Source of the DNA: Anisus vortex
Lineage: Eukaryota; Mollusca; Gastropoda; Planorbidae
Assembly: GCA_949126835.1 (NCBI GenBank)
Contig: OX421502.1
Location: 39,341,282-39,405,281 of the forward strand
Length of the DNA stretch: 64,000 bases
Reading direction: 5' to 3'
This document shows, in pieces, positions 12,646 to 23,349 of this stretch (positions are counted from its first letter, which is position 1; each line of letters opens with the position of its first letter). The translations under genes were made by a program, and so were the position numbers. The notes beneath the pieces are model-generated. The model did not search any database. It worked only from the letters and a program-made list of their open reading frames with translations, and was not told where the DNA came from.

Positions 12646-13340
12646 CTGATTAACTACCGCATTAAAAGTAGAAAAAAAATCAAGCTGTGGCCGAATTAAA
12701 TTTCTGTCCCGTTTTTTTGCATGCGGGTGTGTGTACATATGTGTGTCTTGTTCTCTTATCCATTGATAGATTTTAAAACGAATTATACCATTTTTTAGGG
12801 AAATAAATTGTGTATAAGATAAATATAAACAAAATTTAGTTAATTTGTTAGTTTAGACAATAATTATGTTGAAATGTGATTTGTAACGAAAAATTAGACG
12901 GAAAAATAAAAAAAAATTCTTTTACCTAATATTTCTTCTTTTCCTCAATGAATGTATAGCTTTCACTCATAATTATTATAAAGTATATTCAAAATCGAAC
13001 ATAATAAATCCAAGATGAAGTTAATTGAGTGATATTTACACAAACAAGATAAGGTTTTACAATGGAAACTTTTTCCGAAAACGGGAGGAAAGTTATTTTT
13101 TTCCGCTTTTCTTTACCGAAATTTAGCACAGAAACTAATAATGTTTACGCTTTGAAATCGAAAATAGGTTCGTAAATATACTTCCTGTCGGTAACTACAA
13201 ATTTCGGAACAAAATTTAAAGAAATAATGAAAATATTTAGCTTAAAAATCGGCGAAATAGTCTTGGCGCTGTCAGCGGCTTTTGGTACAAAGTGAATGAA
13301 TCGCCTGAGCCGCTCACAGCGGCTCGTGGTAGTTAATCAG
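12646..13340. mobile_element. TTAA-flanked MITE, 695 bp (piggyBac-like ends)
   Basis: Perfect 13 bp terminal inverted repeats, CTGATTAACTACC at 12646-12658 and GGTAGTTAATCAG at 13328-13340, are directly flanked by TTAA at 12642-12645 and 13341-13344. TTAA duplication is the hallmark of the piggyBac superfamily. No transposase frame is inside, so the element is non-autonomous. Just inside the right end is a perfect hairpin, gagccgct-cac-agcggctc (13303-13321). Confidence 0.8.
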
Positions 13341-13749
13341 TTAAGTCTAAGTCTAAGTCGACTACTAACTTTTACTAAGTCACTAAGTCTAAGACAGTTA
13401 AACTGAGTTAAATCAAATTTATTAAATCTTCTGAAATCGCGTTTAATAATTAGCTCTAAATCTAACTTGTTTAAGTCTAAGAAGATGACTGGATAGATAG
13501 ACATTCAGACAACGCTTATGGACATACAGTAATTAGATTGACATATGACATAGAGTATAGGCCTAATTCATATATTTTAAAATATTTAGGCCTATATATA
13601 CATAAATCACCTCGCGCGAACACCAGCAAGTTGCGAACACCACTCGAAAAAACTTTCTCAGTTTCTCTATTTTCATGTCTACTACGAAAGCGAGTGTCAA
13701 TATAAAAGATAGCAGTAATTCCCTAGGCCATTTCAGTTCCGGGAAGAGC

Positions 13750-13837
13750 ATTTTTTAGATAAAAAAGTGCTGACATTTGGAGCCATGGTGGCGGCTTTGC
13801 TAAAAACATCCCCCGGATGAACGAGGGTGGTATCCAG
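13750..13837 (+). promoter_or_regulatory. Candidate RBM41 5'UTR exon and start region
   Basis: A short GC-richer patch in AT-rich DNA (ccatggtggcggctttgc) is followed by a good donor, tatccag/gttaag, after 13837. The ATG at 13784 runs into a stop within 12 codons, so if transcribed it would be a leader exon with a short upstream ORF, spliced to the acceptor at 15150. This is inference from position and splice signals only. Confidence 0.35.
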
Positions 13838-14295
13838 GTTAAGACTACTTTTTCTTTCCTTTTTACATGTAAATGTGTTTGCTATCGGATCACCACTTGC
13901 ATATAGTTAAGGAACAATGCTGTTATCATTTACAACGCTTATTTATATTAATATTTGTTTTAAAGGAGTGTTCGCAATTAAGTATGCAAAACGTAGGATT
14001 AATCCTCATAGCAAACACTTTTTTTCTGTTGGAGTGGGTATCTAAAAACTGTCAAATGTGCTCCTCAAATGGAATATTACTAGATTATTAGATGTGCTTT
14101 ACTTAGATCAAGACTGGGGAGAGAAGAAGAACAGAAAAAAACACTGAAAAGAGATGGGTTAAGAAACGTAATTCAAGTGAGCTCTGATAGAAGCTACTAT
14201 ATATATTATATATATGATACTACAACTAATGGAACTAGAGATGGTTGTGAAGGATAGAGGATGACAACTATTTAATAGCTTGGAAAGATATATAA

Positions 14296-14457
14296 TTGTT
14301 GTTAGGCGTCTATCAAGGGTGCAAAAAGGGGGGAGGGGCAGATGTTTGGGTGCAGTGTGAAATATGTGATGGCTGGTGGCATGCACAGTGCACACAGAAT
14401 AGTGTTTCCTTGAAACAAGACACTTTTGTGAGCACTTTGTGCTGCCCTGACCAGTGA
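14296..14457 (+). pseudogene. PHD-finger C-terminal fragment
   Basis: An open frame reads VWVQCEICDGWWHAQCT, then CCPDQ and stop. Its C-x2-C, W-W-H-x2-C and CC spacing matches the second half of a PHD zinc finger, but the upstream Cys pairs are not seen and the frame is closed by a TAA at 14293. It lies between the putative RBM41 leader exon and the first RBM41 coding exon. PHD fingers of this kind occur in many invertebrate mobile-element proteins, so a transposon relic is likeliest. A last exon of another gene is possible. Confidence 0.55.
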
Positions 14458-15189
14458 CATCACATCTTCAGACAGACGGTATAAGATCTGTGATAGCTTT
14501 GTATTTTTGTTAGCCTTTATATATCTCTTATTTCTCATTTCTCTGTGTATTTTGTTAAAAATTCATAAATCAGATAGATCTAGTCAAGTTTATGTCAATC
14601 ATTCAAATTTTTTTAAAATAAATTTTAAATAAACAAATTTTTTATTACTTTGCTAATTTTTAAGTCTTTATTTTTAAATTTAAATAAAAGTTAAAGTCCT
14701 ATTTTTATAGACTTCATTTTTAATGTAAGCTATAGATTTTATTTAGATAATTTATATCCTAATTGTGCTGCCTTTATTTTGATAATTTAGTCACAGTATA
14801 GTAATAAAAAATAATATGCTAGTGAACATTCAATGAATTATAGTATGCCAATAATACTTTTAAAAGTGTTGAGTAGTGCTGGTAGTGTAAAAAATTGTAG
14901 TACTTGGAAATTGTACTATTGTAGGCCATTTTTTTTATTTGGACATTAAAAATAATCTTTCTTTTAATTTAGGGGTGGTGTAGTCTTTCATTAATATCAA
15001 GGATATGTAGGTTGTCTTTCATACTGAGTAGAGCTTAACCACAAAACATATTGGATCTTACTCAATAGCTAGTCTTTTTTTTAAAATTATACTAAAAATA
15101 TCTACTAATGTAAAAATGAAAAAATTCAAAGCTTTTTTTCTCATGTTAGTGGCAACCCACGACGATTTGAAAGCAGAGATGTTTTGCGA

Positions 15190-18100
15190 ATGCCCCAAGA
15201 GACATTACGGAATAAGAAACGTAAGATTGATGGACAGGAACATGTTGAAACACAAAGTGAAAAACATCTGCAGACTTTATTGCAACAACAGATAAAGAAA
15301 GATATCACTTTCACTGAGTAAGCATTATAAATTGGATGTTGCTACATCATTAATGAAATCATAACAATATCATTAAAGAAAATTTTCTATAAAATTTATT
15401 AAAATAACTAAATGATGGATATAAATATTGTTTTTATTAATTTTACATTATTTATATATTTTTTTGCAGTCATTTTTCACAGCATCGTTCCTTTACTCCA
15501 GCAACATCACATGATCCAGACATTGAGAAACTTGTTGGACTTCACAATTTTGAACATTACAAGCAAGTTGGGGATCTGGATTCTAAAATTGATTACTTAC
15601 GACACTGTGGACTTGATGATGAAGAAGTAACTATCTGGCTACAGGCAGAAATGAAAGTTGAGGTCAGGTTCAAATTATTTTTAATCTAAATTTCAAATGT
15701 CTCTTCTTCCATTTGCAGAGAAATGTTGCTCTAAAAAAATAACTGGCTCATGTAAACAACCTTTTTATTTTTCATGGACCATGATCCACATGTGGCTTAA
15801 TGAGCTGTTTGAGAGCTTCAACCTCATTTGTTAAACTGTTGTGCTAAAAGTGCTTATTCTTATTATCATTGTTTTCATGTGCCAGTTGCTCCTTCCATGA
15901 AGTTAGGAAAGTTGCTTTTTTATTTATGAAAACTATTATATTAGTTCATTGTTGTAGAGTGTGCATTGTTGCAACATTACATTTTTGCCACTCATCTGAA
16001 AAATGCTTTTAAAAAAAAGAAAGTCCTGCTAAACTCACTCCTTGCGGTGCTAACAAAGATTCTGGGGCGATGATCTAATACCTAGATGGTTTCTGCTAAA
16101 AGATGAATTTTTGTAAATGGCAGTTTAGGGGCCATCAGTCTGGCCTATGAATGGTCCAATTCGTTGAGCTGTGTTCGGGGCACTCTCAAGAGAGACAATC
16201 TCTTCTCTGAGTCAATAAGAGTTAAATTCAATTTTGGTGACTGCTGTACAAAATATGTAATTTAGATGTCTTATAGTTAAAATAGTTGATATTATTAATA
16301 TTAATGGTAGTGGATGCTTGGGTCCTAGAAGAAAAGAAAGATAAGCTGTTTGGTTGTGTGGCATCCAATACTCATGTCCCCACAACAGGTCTCTCAAAAT
16401 ACAAAGAGTTTTACCTCCCTTTGATGCCCCTTAAGCTGGTTAAAGGGTTTAATTGAAAGTATTATAAAGGACTTAGTGGACTCTTTATTTGTACAATCTT
16501 TTTTTTCCTCATTTGATGTAAGGGATTCTTGAGACTTGGTCAGACTTAGAGATCCAATTTTTTTTTTCAAAACTATTGTAGTGTCATGGCTGTTACTGTT
16601 ATGCTTACATAATTATGTTTGGATTTAGAATTATTTTTTTCTTCAAGTTGAATTTAGTAAACTTATTTCTCACAACTTATGTACTATTGCATTTACGTTA
16701 GAAAAAATTCTTTCTTTTTTTTTTAAATAAGATATTAATTTAAATAGTATGAATTGAAAATGCATTACCGGGTATACAATGATGGTGCTGATGATGGTTT
16801 AATAATAGTATCAATGGTCTTTAGTAGCAAGAACAAGACCAGTGAATCCATTGGTTTAAAAAAATGGAATTTTGATAATGAATACACTCAAAAAGTTCAC
16901 AAAAGTTTTAGTTAAAAAAATATTTACCGTGAATCTTCATTATTCTTGTCAATAAAAAGTGTGGCTTTTTTGTGTGTTACTCATGAGCCTCTTTATTAGT
17001 CAGTTCAGTTTATTTTCTTGAACAAAATAAACAAATAGATATATATATATATAATTATAAGCTGTTCATTTTGTTTAATAATATCAAACAATAATTTTTT
17101 TTCCTTTTTTTTTGACAACCAGTCACCATCTGGGTACGGGGCTGATCCGATGTCCAAATCAAATCAGCTGATTGAAATTCAGAAGAAGATACAGGAAAAA
17201 GAAAAGTCACTGTCTGTTCCTGACAAGTTTCAGGGTGCTCTTGAGCTGAGCAGGCAAGAAAGAGATCTTGAACAATCCTTAGCCCAGAAGTTTGGCAAAA
17301 TTTCAGATTTGCCCAGCATCATAACGCAAAAAAAATTTGAGGAGACACACCCGGACGACCCGATTAATCACATTCCAGAAATTCTGGATGCGGTTGACAA
17401 AAAAATTGAGCGAGACTCAAGGAGAGACAGACGGAGAAGAAGAAAGCTGGAGAGAAAAAAGGTGTACTACGATTCATTGAAATCTACTGCGGAGGTAACC
17501 GCGGGGGCTTGTGTGGCCGATGAGATACTTTCAAAGGAGACTATGAACGAACAACGGTTAATCAATACAGACTGCGCTATAAATGAAGACGAAGTTGATA
17601 CTGAAGAAGCACCTCAAGGTCATGAAACAATGTACCAATTAGATAACACCCATGAAGTCTTACCAGGTACCTCTGAACAGTTAGAGACATTGTCCAGGAT
17701 AGAAGACACAGTTCAAGAGCCACCAAGCTCACTTAAAGAAATCTCTGGACCTATACATTTTGTTTCAAAAGCTGAAATGGAAAAGAACAGATTGACCTTA
17801 GATGAAATAAAAGCAATGGAAAAATTTCAAAACTATTCATTAGGAGATCCAAATAAAGTAAGTCAAAAGTAGAATATTTTCATGTGTAAAGTAAATAGCA
17901 CATTTGGACTGCAAATTTGAGTAGGAAAAATGTCTGATATTTTAAAGTTTATAAAAATCTTATCAAAATCACCAGGCTGTATGTGTGTGAAGTAAAAAAA
18001 AAAGTAAAGTACTTGTTAGACCCAATTGTTCACTGGGTCCGGTGAAGCAGCGGTCACCAGTTTCTGTGGTCACAGCATACTAGGTGATTGTGTGGCCAGC

Positions 18101-21100
18101 ACTATGCACAGCCGCATTTACTTTACAAGTACCCATCAGAGCTGGGTAGATTCAGGGACACCCTCCAGACCCAGGAAAAAAAAACTAGTCTGTACCAGGA
18201 TTCGAACCCAGGACCTTCAGTACGCCAGCTGAATGCCCCCTGTTTATGTGCAGCAACTATATTATAGTCTATGGCACATTAAGGTTTAGTAACAGATCAT
18301 AGGTTACAGATCATAGGTTACAGATCATAGTTTACAGATCATAGGTTACAGATCATAGGTTACAGATCATAGGTTACAGATCATAGGTTACAGATCATAG
18401 GTTACAGATCATAGGTTACAGATCATAGGTTACAGATCATAGGTTACAGATCATAGGCTACAGATCATAGGTTACAGATCATAGGCTACAGATCATAGGC
18501 TACAGATCATAGGTTACAGATCATAGGTTACAGATCATAGGTTACAGATCATAGGTTACAGATCATAGGTTACAGATCATAGGTTACAGATCATAGGTTA
18601 CAGATCATAGGTTACAGATCATAGGTTACAGATCATAGGTTACAGATCATAGGTTACAGATCATAGGTTACAGATCATAGGTTACAGATCATAGGTTACA
18701 GATCATAGGTTACAGATCATAGGCTACAGATCATAGGCTACAGATCATAGGCTACAGATCATAGGTTACAGATCATAGGCTACAGATCATAGGTTACAGA
18801 TCATAGGCTACAGATCATAGGTTACAGATCATAGGTTACAGATCATAGGTTACAGATCATAGGTTACAGATCATAGGTTACAGATCATAGGTTACAGATC
18901 ATAGGTTACAGATCATAGGTTACAGATCATAGGTTACAGATCATAGGTTACTGATCATAGGCTACAGATCATAGGCTACAGATCATAGGCTACAGATCAT
19001 AGGCTACAGATCATAGGCTACAGATCATAGGCTACAGATTTTACACCCAAAGGTACCAGGTACTAGGTTACAATTTTGTTCTTACCCTGCTCTGAGTGAT
19101 AAGGACCAAATAGATTGTTGAGTAATGTAATAAATGTAAAGCTGGATAGGTGTTATCCTGGCCACATGATCCCCTTGTATGCTGTGGCTTGAGAACATTG
19201 CTTCAGTAGCTAACAGTCTGAAAGGTTTGCTTTACTATGTTATATGAAATGAAATTTGTTAATCAGGAATTTATTGAAATGAAATGGTCTTTCTTTCAAC
19301 TGGAAATCTACCTATAATGTATTCTCAAACACTCGAAAATTTTATTATTGAAATGTGTCCATGGAAGTGGTAGTAACCAACAATACAGGTTTTATTCAAT
19401 TTGCTTACAATCTTGCTTAACCCTTTCACAGTCAACCTATGCCATACTCTGTCCCTGGCAACTGTGTGTAATACACCCGTACACTTATTATTATAATTAT
19501 AATGGGAAAAAATATTTATAATGATTTGTGGCAACTGGATGAATTACCCCCTATTCTTTTGAACAGTTTTACAATTTAGAACACAGTCCTGTGGCAGAGT
19601 GCTGTTCTGGTATACTGAAGGTCTGGGGTTCAAATCCGCGAAGGCTATGTTTTTCACGGGTCTAAAATATGTTTCTGAATAGAGAGTTAGCTCTGCTAGG
19701 TATTTGAAATTAATTGGGGACAAGTAAAGTGACTGGGCATTGTGCAGGCCACATAATTGCCTAGTATCGTACATACCCTGTCCCCTGTGACTGGGTGTAA
19801 CACTGTTAACACCCATACACGGATTATTATAATAAAAAATATTTATGATTCTTGGCAACTAGGTGAGTTAGATCTACACCCCTAGACTTGATGTAACTCA
19901 CAATCACCAATATCTCTCTTTGGCAGCTGAACATTTTTTTTTAAGCACACCTCTATCTTAAAGATTATCTTTTTATACTTTTAATATGCTTCTCTGTCTC
20001 TGTCACAGATTTTCTCTTCTTTTCTCTGACTTTCTGTAAGGCAGCTTACTTTCTGATCCTATCTCTCTTCCCTCTTTTTTTTTTTTTTGCTAACCTTTTA
20101 CTTACTTGTTCTGTAGTTCTTTATGCACAACTATATCTCTATGTTAGTTTGAGACAAAAACAATACTATGGATATATACCCCAGTATGCTGATATGTTTT
20201 TTTCTGGACTAATGAAAGACTTAAATGACTAGGAATAGCCTGGTGATAAGTAATGGGAACAGGATGTTTACAATATTTTTTTTATCTCCACCTAGATTGT
20301 TTATGTAAAAAATTTACATCCCAAAGTCACAGATGAAGAGTTAGTGGCTTTGTTTGCTTGCTTCCAGACTTCAGATAAGCCACGTATCATTTTCAAACGG
20401 TTAACTGGTAAAATGAAAGGTCAGGCGTTCATAACTTTTCCAGGTAATAGTCTCTCATTTTTTAACATCTCAATTTATGTACACAATTGAAATAAAAGGT
20501 AAAACTATAAATTTGAAGTTGAGAATAGTAGTATTAGTGTACAGCATAGGTCCCCAACCTTTTTATATTAAATTTTGCCTACGCCCTTTGAACCCCTGCC
20601 AGCCAATGTCGTTGTAAGACTTAATTTAAATGTTCTTTACTTGGTTTTGTGTGCATTTATTTTTTATGAACTAAAAAGAAAATAGTTAGCATAAATACAA
20701 GAAGTAAATAAATTCAATTGGAATTTTGAAGCTAGTAGCTAGTTAAGCTAGTAGTTTTTCTGTAATTAGCTACAGCTTTAGGACTCCATCCCTACACTAA
20801 ACTCACTAAATATATTGAAGGAAATTTTGTAATTAAAAAAAATCTTTGCCAAAGGTCTCTAGTCCGAGAAGTGGATGGTACTGGTATTTATTTTTGCCTC
20901 CAGAAGTGTTATTAATAACCATTTTTTTAATTTTCAATATTAATACCCCATTTGTTATTGTTTGAAGCCAGTATGTACTGGTAAGTATTTTTTTAAAAAC
21001 TTTTAAGTGTAGCTCAAACTAAGGGGGTTTTCAATGATCAATGAACACTTTATTGTATAACTTTATGTAAAGCTGTTAACAATGACGACAATACTTTTTA

Positions 21101-21215
21101 TGTTTCAGCAGATGAAACAACAGCAAGTGAAGCCATACAGTTAGTCAATGGATACAAGCTTAGAGACAGACCAGTAATATTATGCTATGGGAAAAAAACA
21201 ATACCAGTAGTGTAA
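15190..21215 (+). CDS. RBM41: RNA-binding protein 41 (RBM41), RRM protein
   Basis: Five coding exons join cleanly: 15190-15317 (exon opens at acceptor 15150), 15470-15662, 17123-17857, 20296-20443 and 21109-21215, giving 436 aa (human about 413). The start is the ATG at 15190, because it leaves the same distance to the conserved LQTLLQQQI motif as in the human protein. The frame is open upstream to the splice site, so an earlier start is not excluded. Residues 108-352 are charged and helical, with a basic DRRRRRKLERKK block. The conserved GPIHFVSKAEMEKNRL then NYSLGDPNK leads into a C-terminal RRM (353 to about 432) with RNP2-like IVYVKNL and RNP1-like KGQAFITF. RBM41 is the paralogue of the U11/U12-65K protein and binds U12/U6atac snRNA in vertebrates (established). 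All introns here look U2-type. The 3'UTR holds a 28 bp minisatellite. Confidence 0.92.
18031..18238 (-). repeat. SINE-B in RBM41 intron
   Basis: Minus-orientation copy: ggtgaagcagcggtcacc, then gtgtggccagcac, then catcagagctgggtag, and box B complement ggattcgaacccagg at the right. It lies between exons 17123-17857 and 20296-20443 of RBM41, directly before the 14 bp satellite. Confidence 0.85.
18292..19039. repeat. 14 bp tandem repeat, about 53 copies, in RBM41 intron
   Basis: Units of acagatcataggtt and the variant ...ggct. Nearly every unit holds a GATC. The ggct variant is clustered: runs near 18720-18800 and the last six or so units (18955-19035). This suggests local unit amplification. 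The flanking sequence at the right (acagattttacaccc) is a degenerate unit. Confidence 0.97.
19446..19868. repeat. Diverged direct repeat pair around a tRNA-like block
   Basis: About 19446-19545 and 19768-19868 are similar: ...ctgtccc...gtgtaa...acacccgtacac..ttattataat...aaatatttat.at.atttggcaact. Between them, about 19588-19650, is a tRNA-like head with box A gtggcagagtg and box B ggttcaaatcc. It probably represents another SINE family. Confidence 0.55.
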
Positions 21216-21371
21216 TTGATGATACTGTGCACAAGCATCTTATTATTATAATGGAATTCTACATATTCCACACTCATGAACTCTGTAGAATTCATTATAC
21301 AGAAGACCCTCTGTGGCTTTCTTCATAAAGTAGACATTTTTATGTGTGAGAGAAAAACATTTGTCAAGACA

Positions 21372-21520
21372 GTTTATCTTGTACAACTAATATAATATCC
21401 TGTATGCACACAGCAATGTGTGTTTATCTTGTTCAACTAATATAATATCCTGTATGCACACGGCAATGTGAGTTTATCTTGTACAACTAATATAACCATT
21501 CTGTACGCACACAGCAATAT
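21372..21520. repeat. About 50 bp direct repeat, three copies, in RBM41 3'UTR
   Basis: Three copies of a unit with tttatcttgtacaactaata and tgcacacagcaatgtg start near 21372, 21422 and 21472. They lie downstream of the RBM41 stop codon and just before the 28 bp array. Confidence 0.85.
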
Positions 21521-21618
21521 GCCCATGTTGCTTGCCCCATTTTGTTTGATAGCAAGCAACCACCCTCGTGCTATATATTACTCATAGAGTTATAGAGCAG
21601 CAAAACTTGATGAAGCAG

Positions 21619-21954
21619 CTCTACAAAGACACCAATAGTTGAACTGCTCTACAAAGACACCAATAGTTGAACTGCTCTACAAAGACACCAATAGTTGAAC
21701 TGCTCTACAAAGACACCAATAGTTGAACTGCTCTACAAAGACACCAATAGTTGAACTGCTCTACAAAGACACCAATAGTTGAACTGCTCTACAAAGACAC
21801 CAATAGTTGAACTGCTCTACAAAGACACCAATAGTTGAACTGCTCTACAAAGACACCAATAGTTGAACTGCTCTACAAAGACACCAATAGTTGAACTGCT
21901 CTACAAAGACACCAATAGTTGAACTGCTCTACAAAGACACCAATAGTTGAACTG
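21619..21954. repeat. 28 bp minisatellite, 12 copies, RBM41 3'UTR
   Basis: Twelve virtually identical 28 bp units (ctctacaaagacaccaatag followed by ttgaactg) span 336 bp between the RBM41 stop (21215) and the AATAAA at 22081. The near-lack of variation points to recent expansion or ongoing homogenisation. Confidence 0.97.
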
Positions 21955-22080
21955 AGTCATGAGTTGAACACAAAAAGGGGTTATTTGACTCGCATAACAG
22001 TGTGAGAAAATGAAATTGTATATATTATAAATTATTGTATATATTATAAATTGGTGCATAGAGTCAAAAAATACAAGTCA

Positions 22081-22086
22081 AATAAA
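22081..22086 (+). terminator. RBM41 poly(A) signal candidate
   Basis: AATAAA 866 bp after the RBM41 stop codon, followed by a GT/T-rich stretch (gttgtcttgtgttctattttg). DNAJA3 transcripts converge from the right; matching minus-strand AATAAA hexamers are seen at 22264-22269 and 22288-22293. Confidence 0.5.
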
Positions 22087-23197
22087 ACAATTTAAAAACA
22101 GGGTTGTCTTGTGTTCTATTTTGTATTGCTGCTGAAAGATTTTCTTGTTGGTTAAAGTATGTCGGTCTAACTTTTTTGTTTTTTAATAACAAGGGAGAAT
22201 TCTAAAAATGTGAGTTGAACAATAATGCAAATTATTATACACTCAATATAAAGACATTTTGACTTTATTTAATACACAATACCACTCTTTATTAAAACAA
22301 ATTTAATCTTTTATTCAATCAAGTTTAATTCCTTTCTTTTACACACAAAATCAATTCAAGGATTAAATGTATGAAATATTTATTTCCCAGATGCAACATG
22401 TATTATTCAGACAAAAAAAAAGTCATCAATAAAAAAATCAACTACAACTTGACAAGTTGTACCTTTACTACTAGTATGTAGAAATACTTATGTATTAGGA
22501 AGTGTTAAGTTCAATAATCAATCCTGATCTGTTAATTTTATAAAAAAAGATGCCTTTTAGACTTTTACTTACTTTTATATTCCAATGACCATGAAATGTA
22601 AAATCATAATAGTTTAAAAAAAAAAGGATTAAACTTAGCAGTTCCTATCACATTGGATGATAAATATACATTTTCTTTGTAATTATCATATTACATATAT
22701 CACATTCAATATAATATTTCTGCCACCAGCTAATCAGACCACATTTAATAGTTGCTATTAAGTTATGTTTATAGCGGGTAGATAAATGACTACAAGCTAT
22801 TTTATGGTACTGTCTTTTTCTTTTTTCAACATTATTATGCAGTCATTTCAGATTTCACAACATGATAAAATGACTGTGAAAAAATATTGTATGTGGCAAC
22901 ATTAACATGATCAGGAGTTACAAGATTTTCAAATGCTACAAATGGCACTATGTGAACAAACATAATATGAAGAGATAAGAAATATACATCAAATATCTGA
23001 CTACATGGTTCTATTATTAGCAGCGGTTAATAAACATCAAGTAAAGGTTGTTTTTTTTGCCCACAGATAAAATTCTTTGTCTTTTATTATTAACAACAAT
23101 ATTATTAAATATTAAATGCTGTCCAATCATTTATACAAATTCAGTACCTGGTATGTCATTTTTTTAAACAATAATATATAGTTTAGACACTTTATCA

Positions 23198-23349
23198 TCA
23201 TGTGTTCTTGCCTACGGCCTGGCTTTTAACAGAATCCTCTTCACTGGGTGAACCTTTGGGCTCTTTAGTCTCAGGTTTTGGTTCTTTTTTAGATAGGAGT
23301 TCTCGAATGTGTGCAATTTTACCTTGAGGGTCGTCTATCACACGCAGCC
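23198..23349 (-). CDS. DNAJA3: DNAJA3 alternative last exon B
   Basis: After acceptor AACATTTAG, the phase-1 frame runs [20 protein letters not shown] then a Lys/Glu/Pro-rich end, stop TGA at 23198-23200. It is 50 residues long and open through its whole length. It can take the same donor as exon A, so use would replace the FSKLK tail. I cannot tell whether it is used in vivo; it could also be a penultimate or unrelated exon. Confidence 0.6.

Noticed and set aside
18292..19039. Regularly repeated short units resembling a CRISPR array
   Set aside because: There are no unique spacers; units are head-to-tail and the DNA is eukaryotic with introns. It is a satellite.
15190..21215. U12-type introns in RBM41 (tempting because the protein serves the minor spliceosome)
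   Set aside because: All donors read GTAAGC, GTCAGG, GTAAGT or GTAATA; none matches the ATATCC/GTATCC U12 consensus.
21619..21954. 28 bp repeats of CRISPR-repeat length
   Set aside because: Contiguous identical units without spacers, in a 3'UTR.
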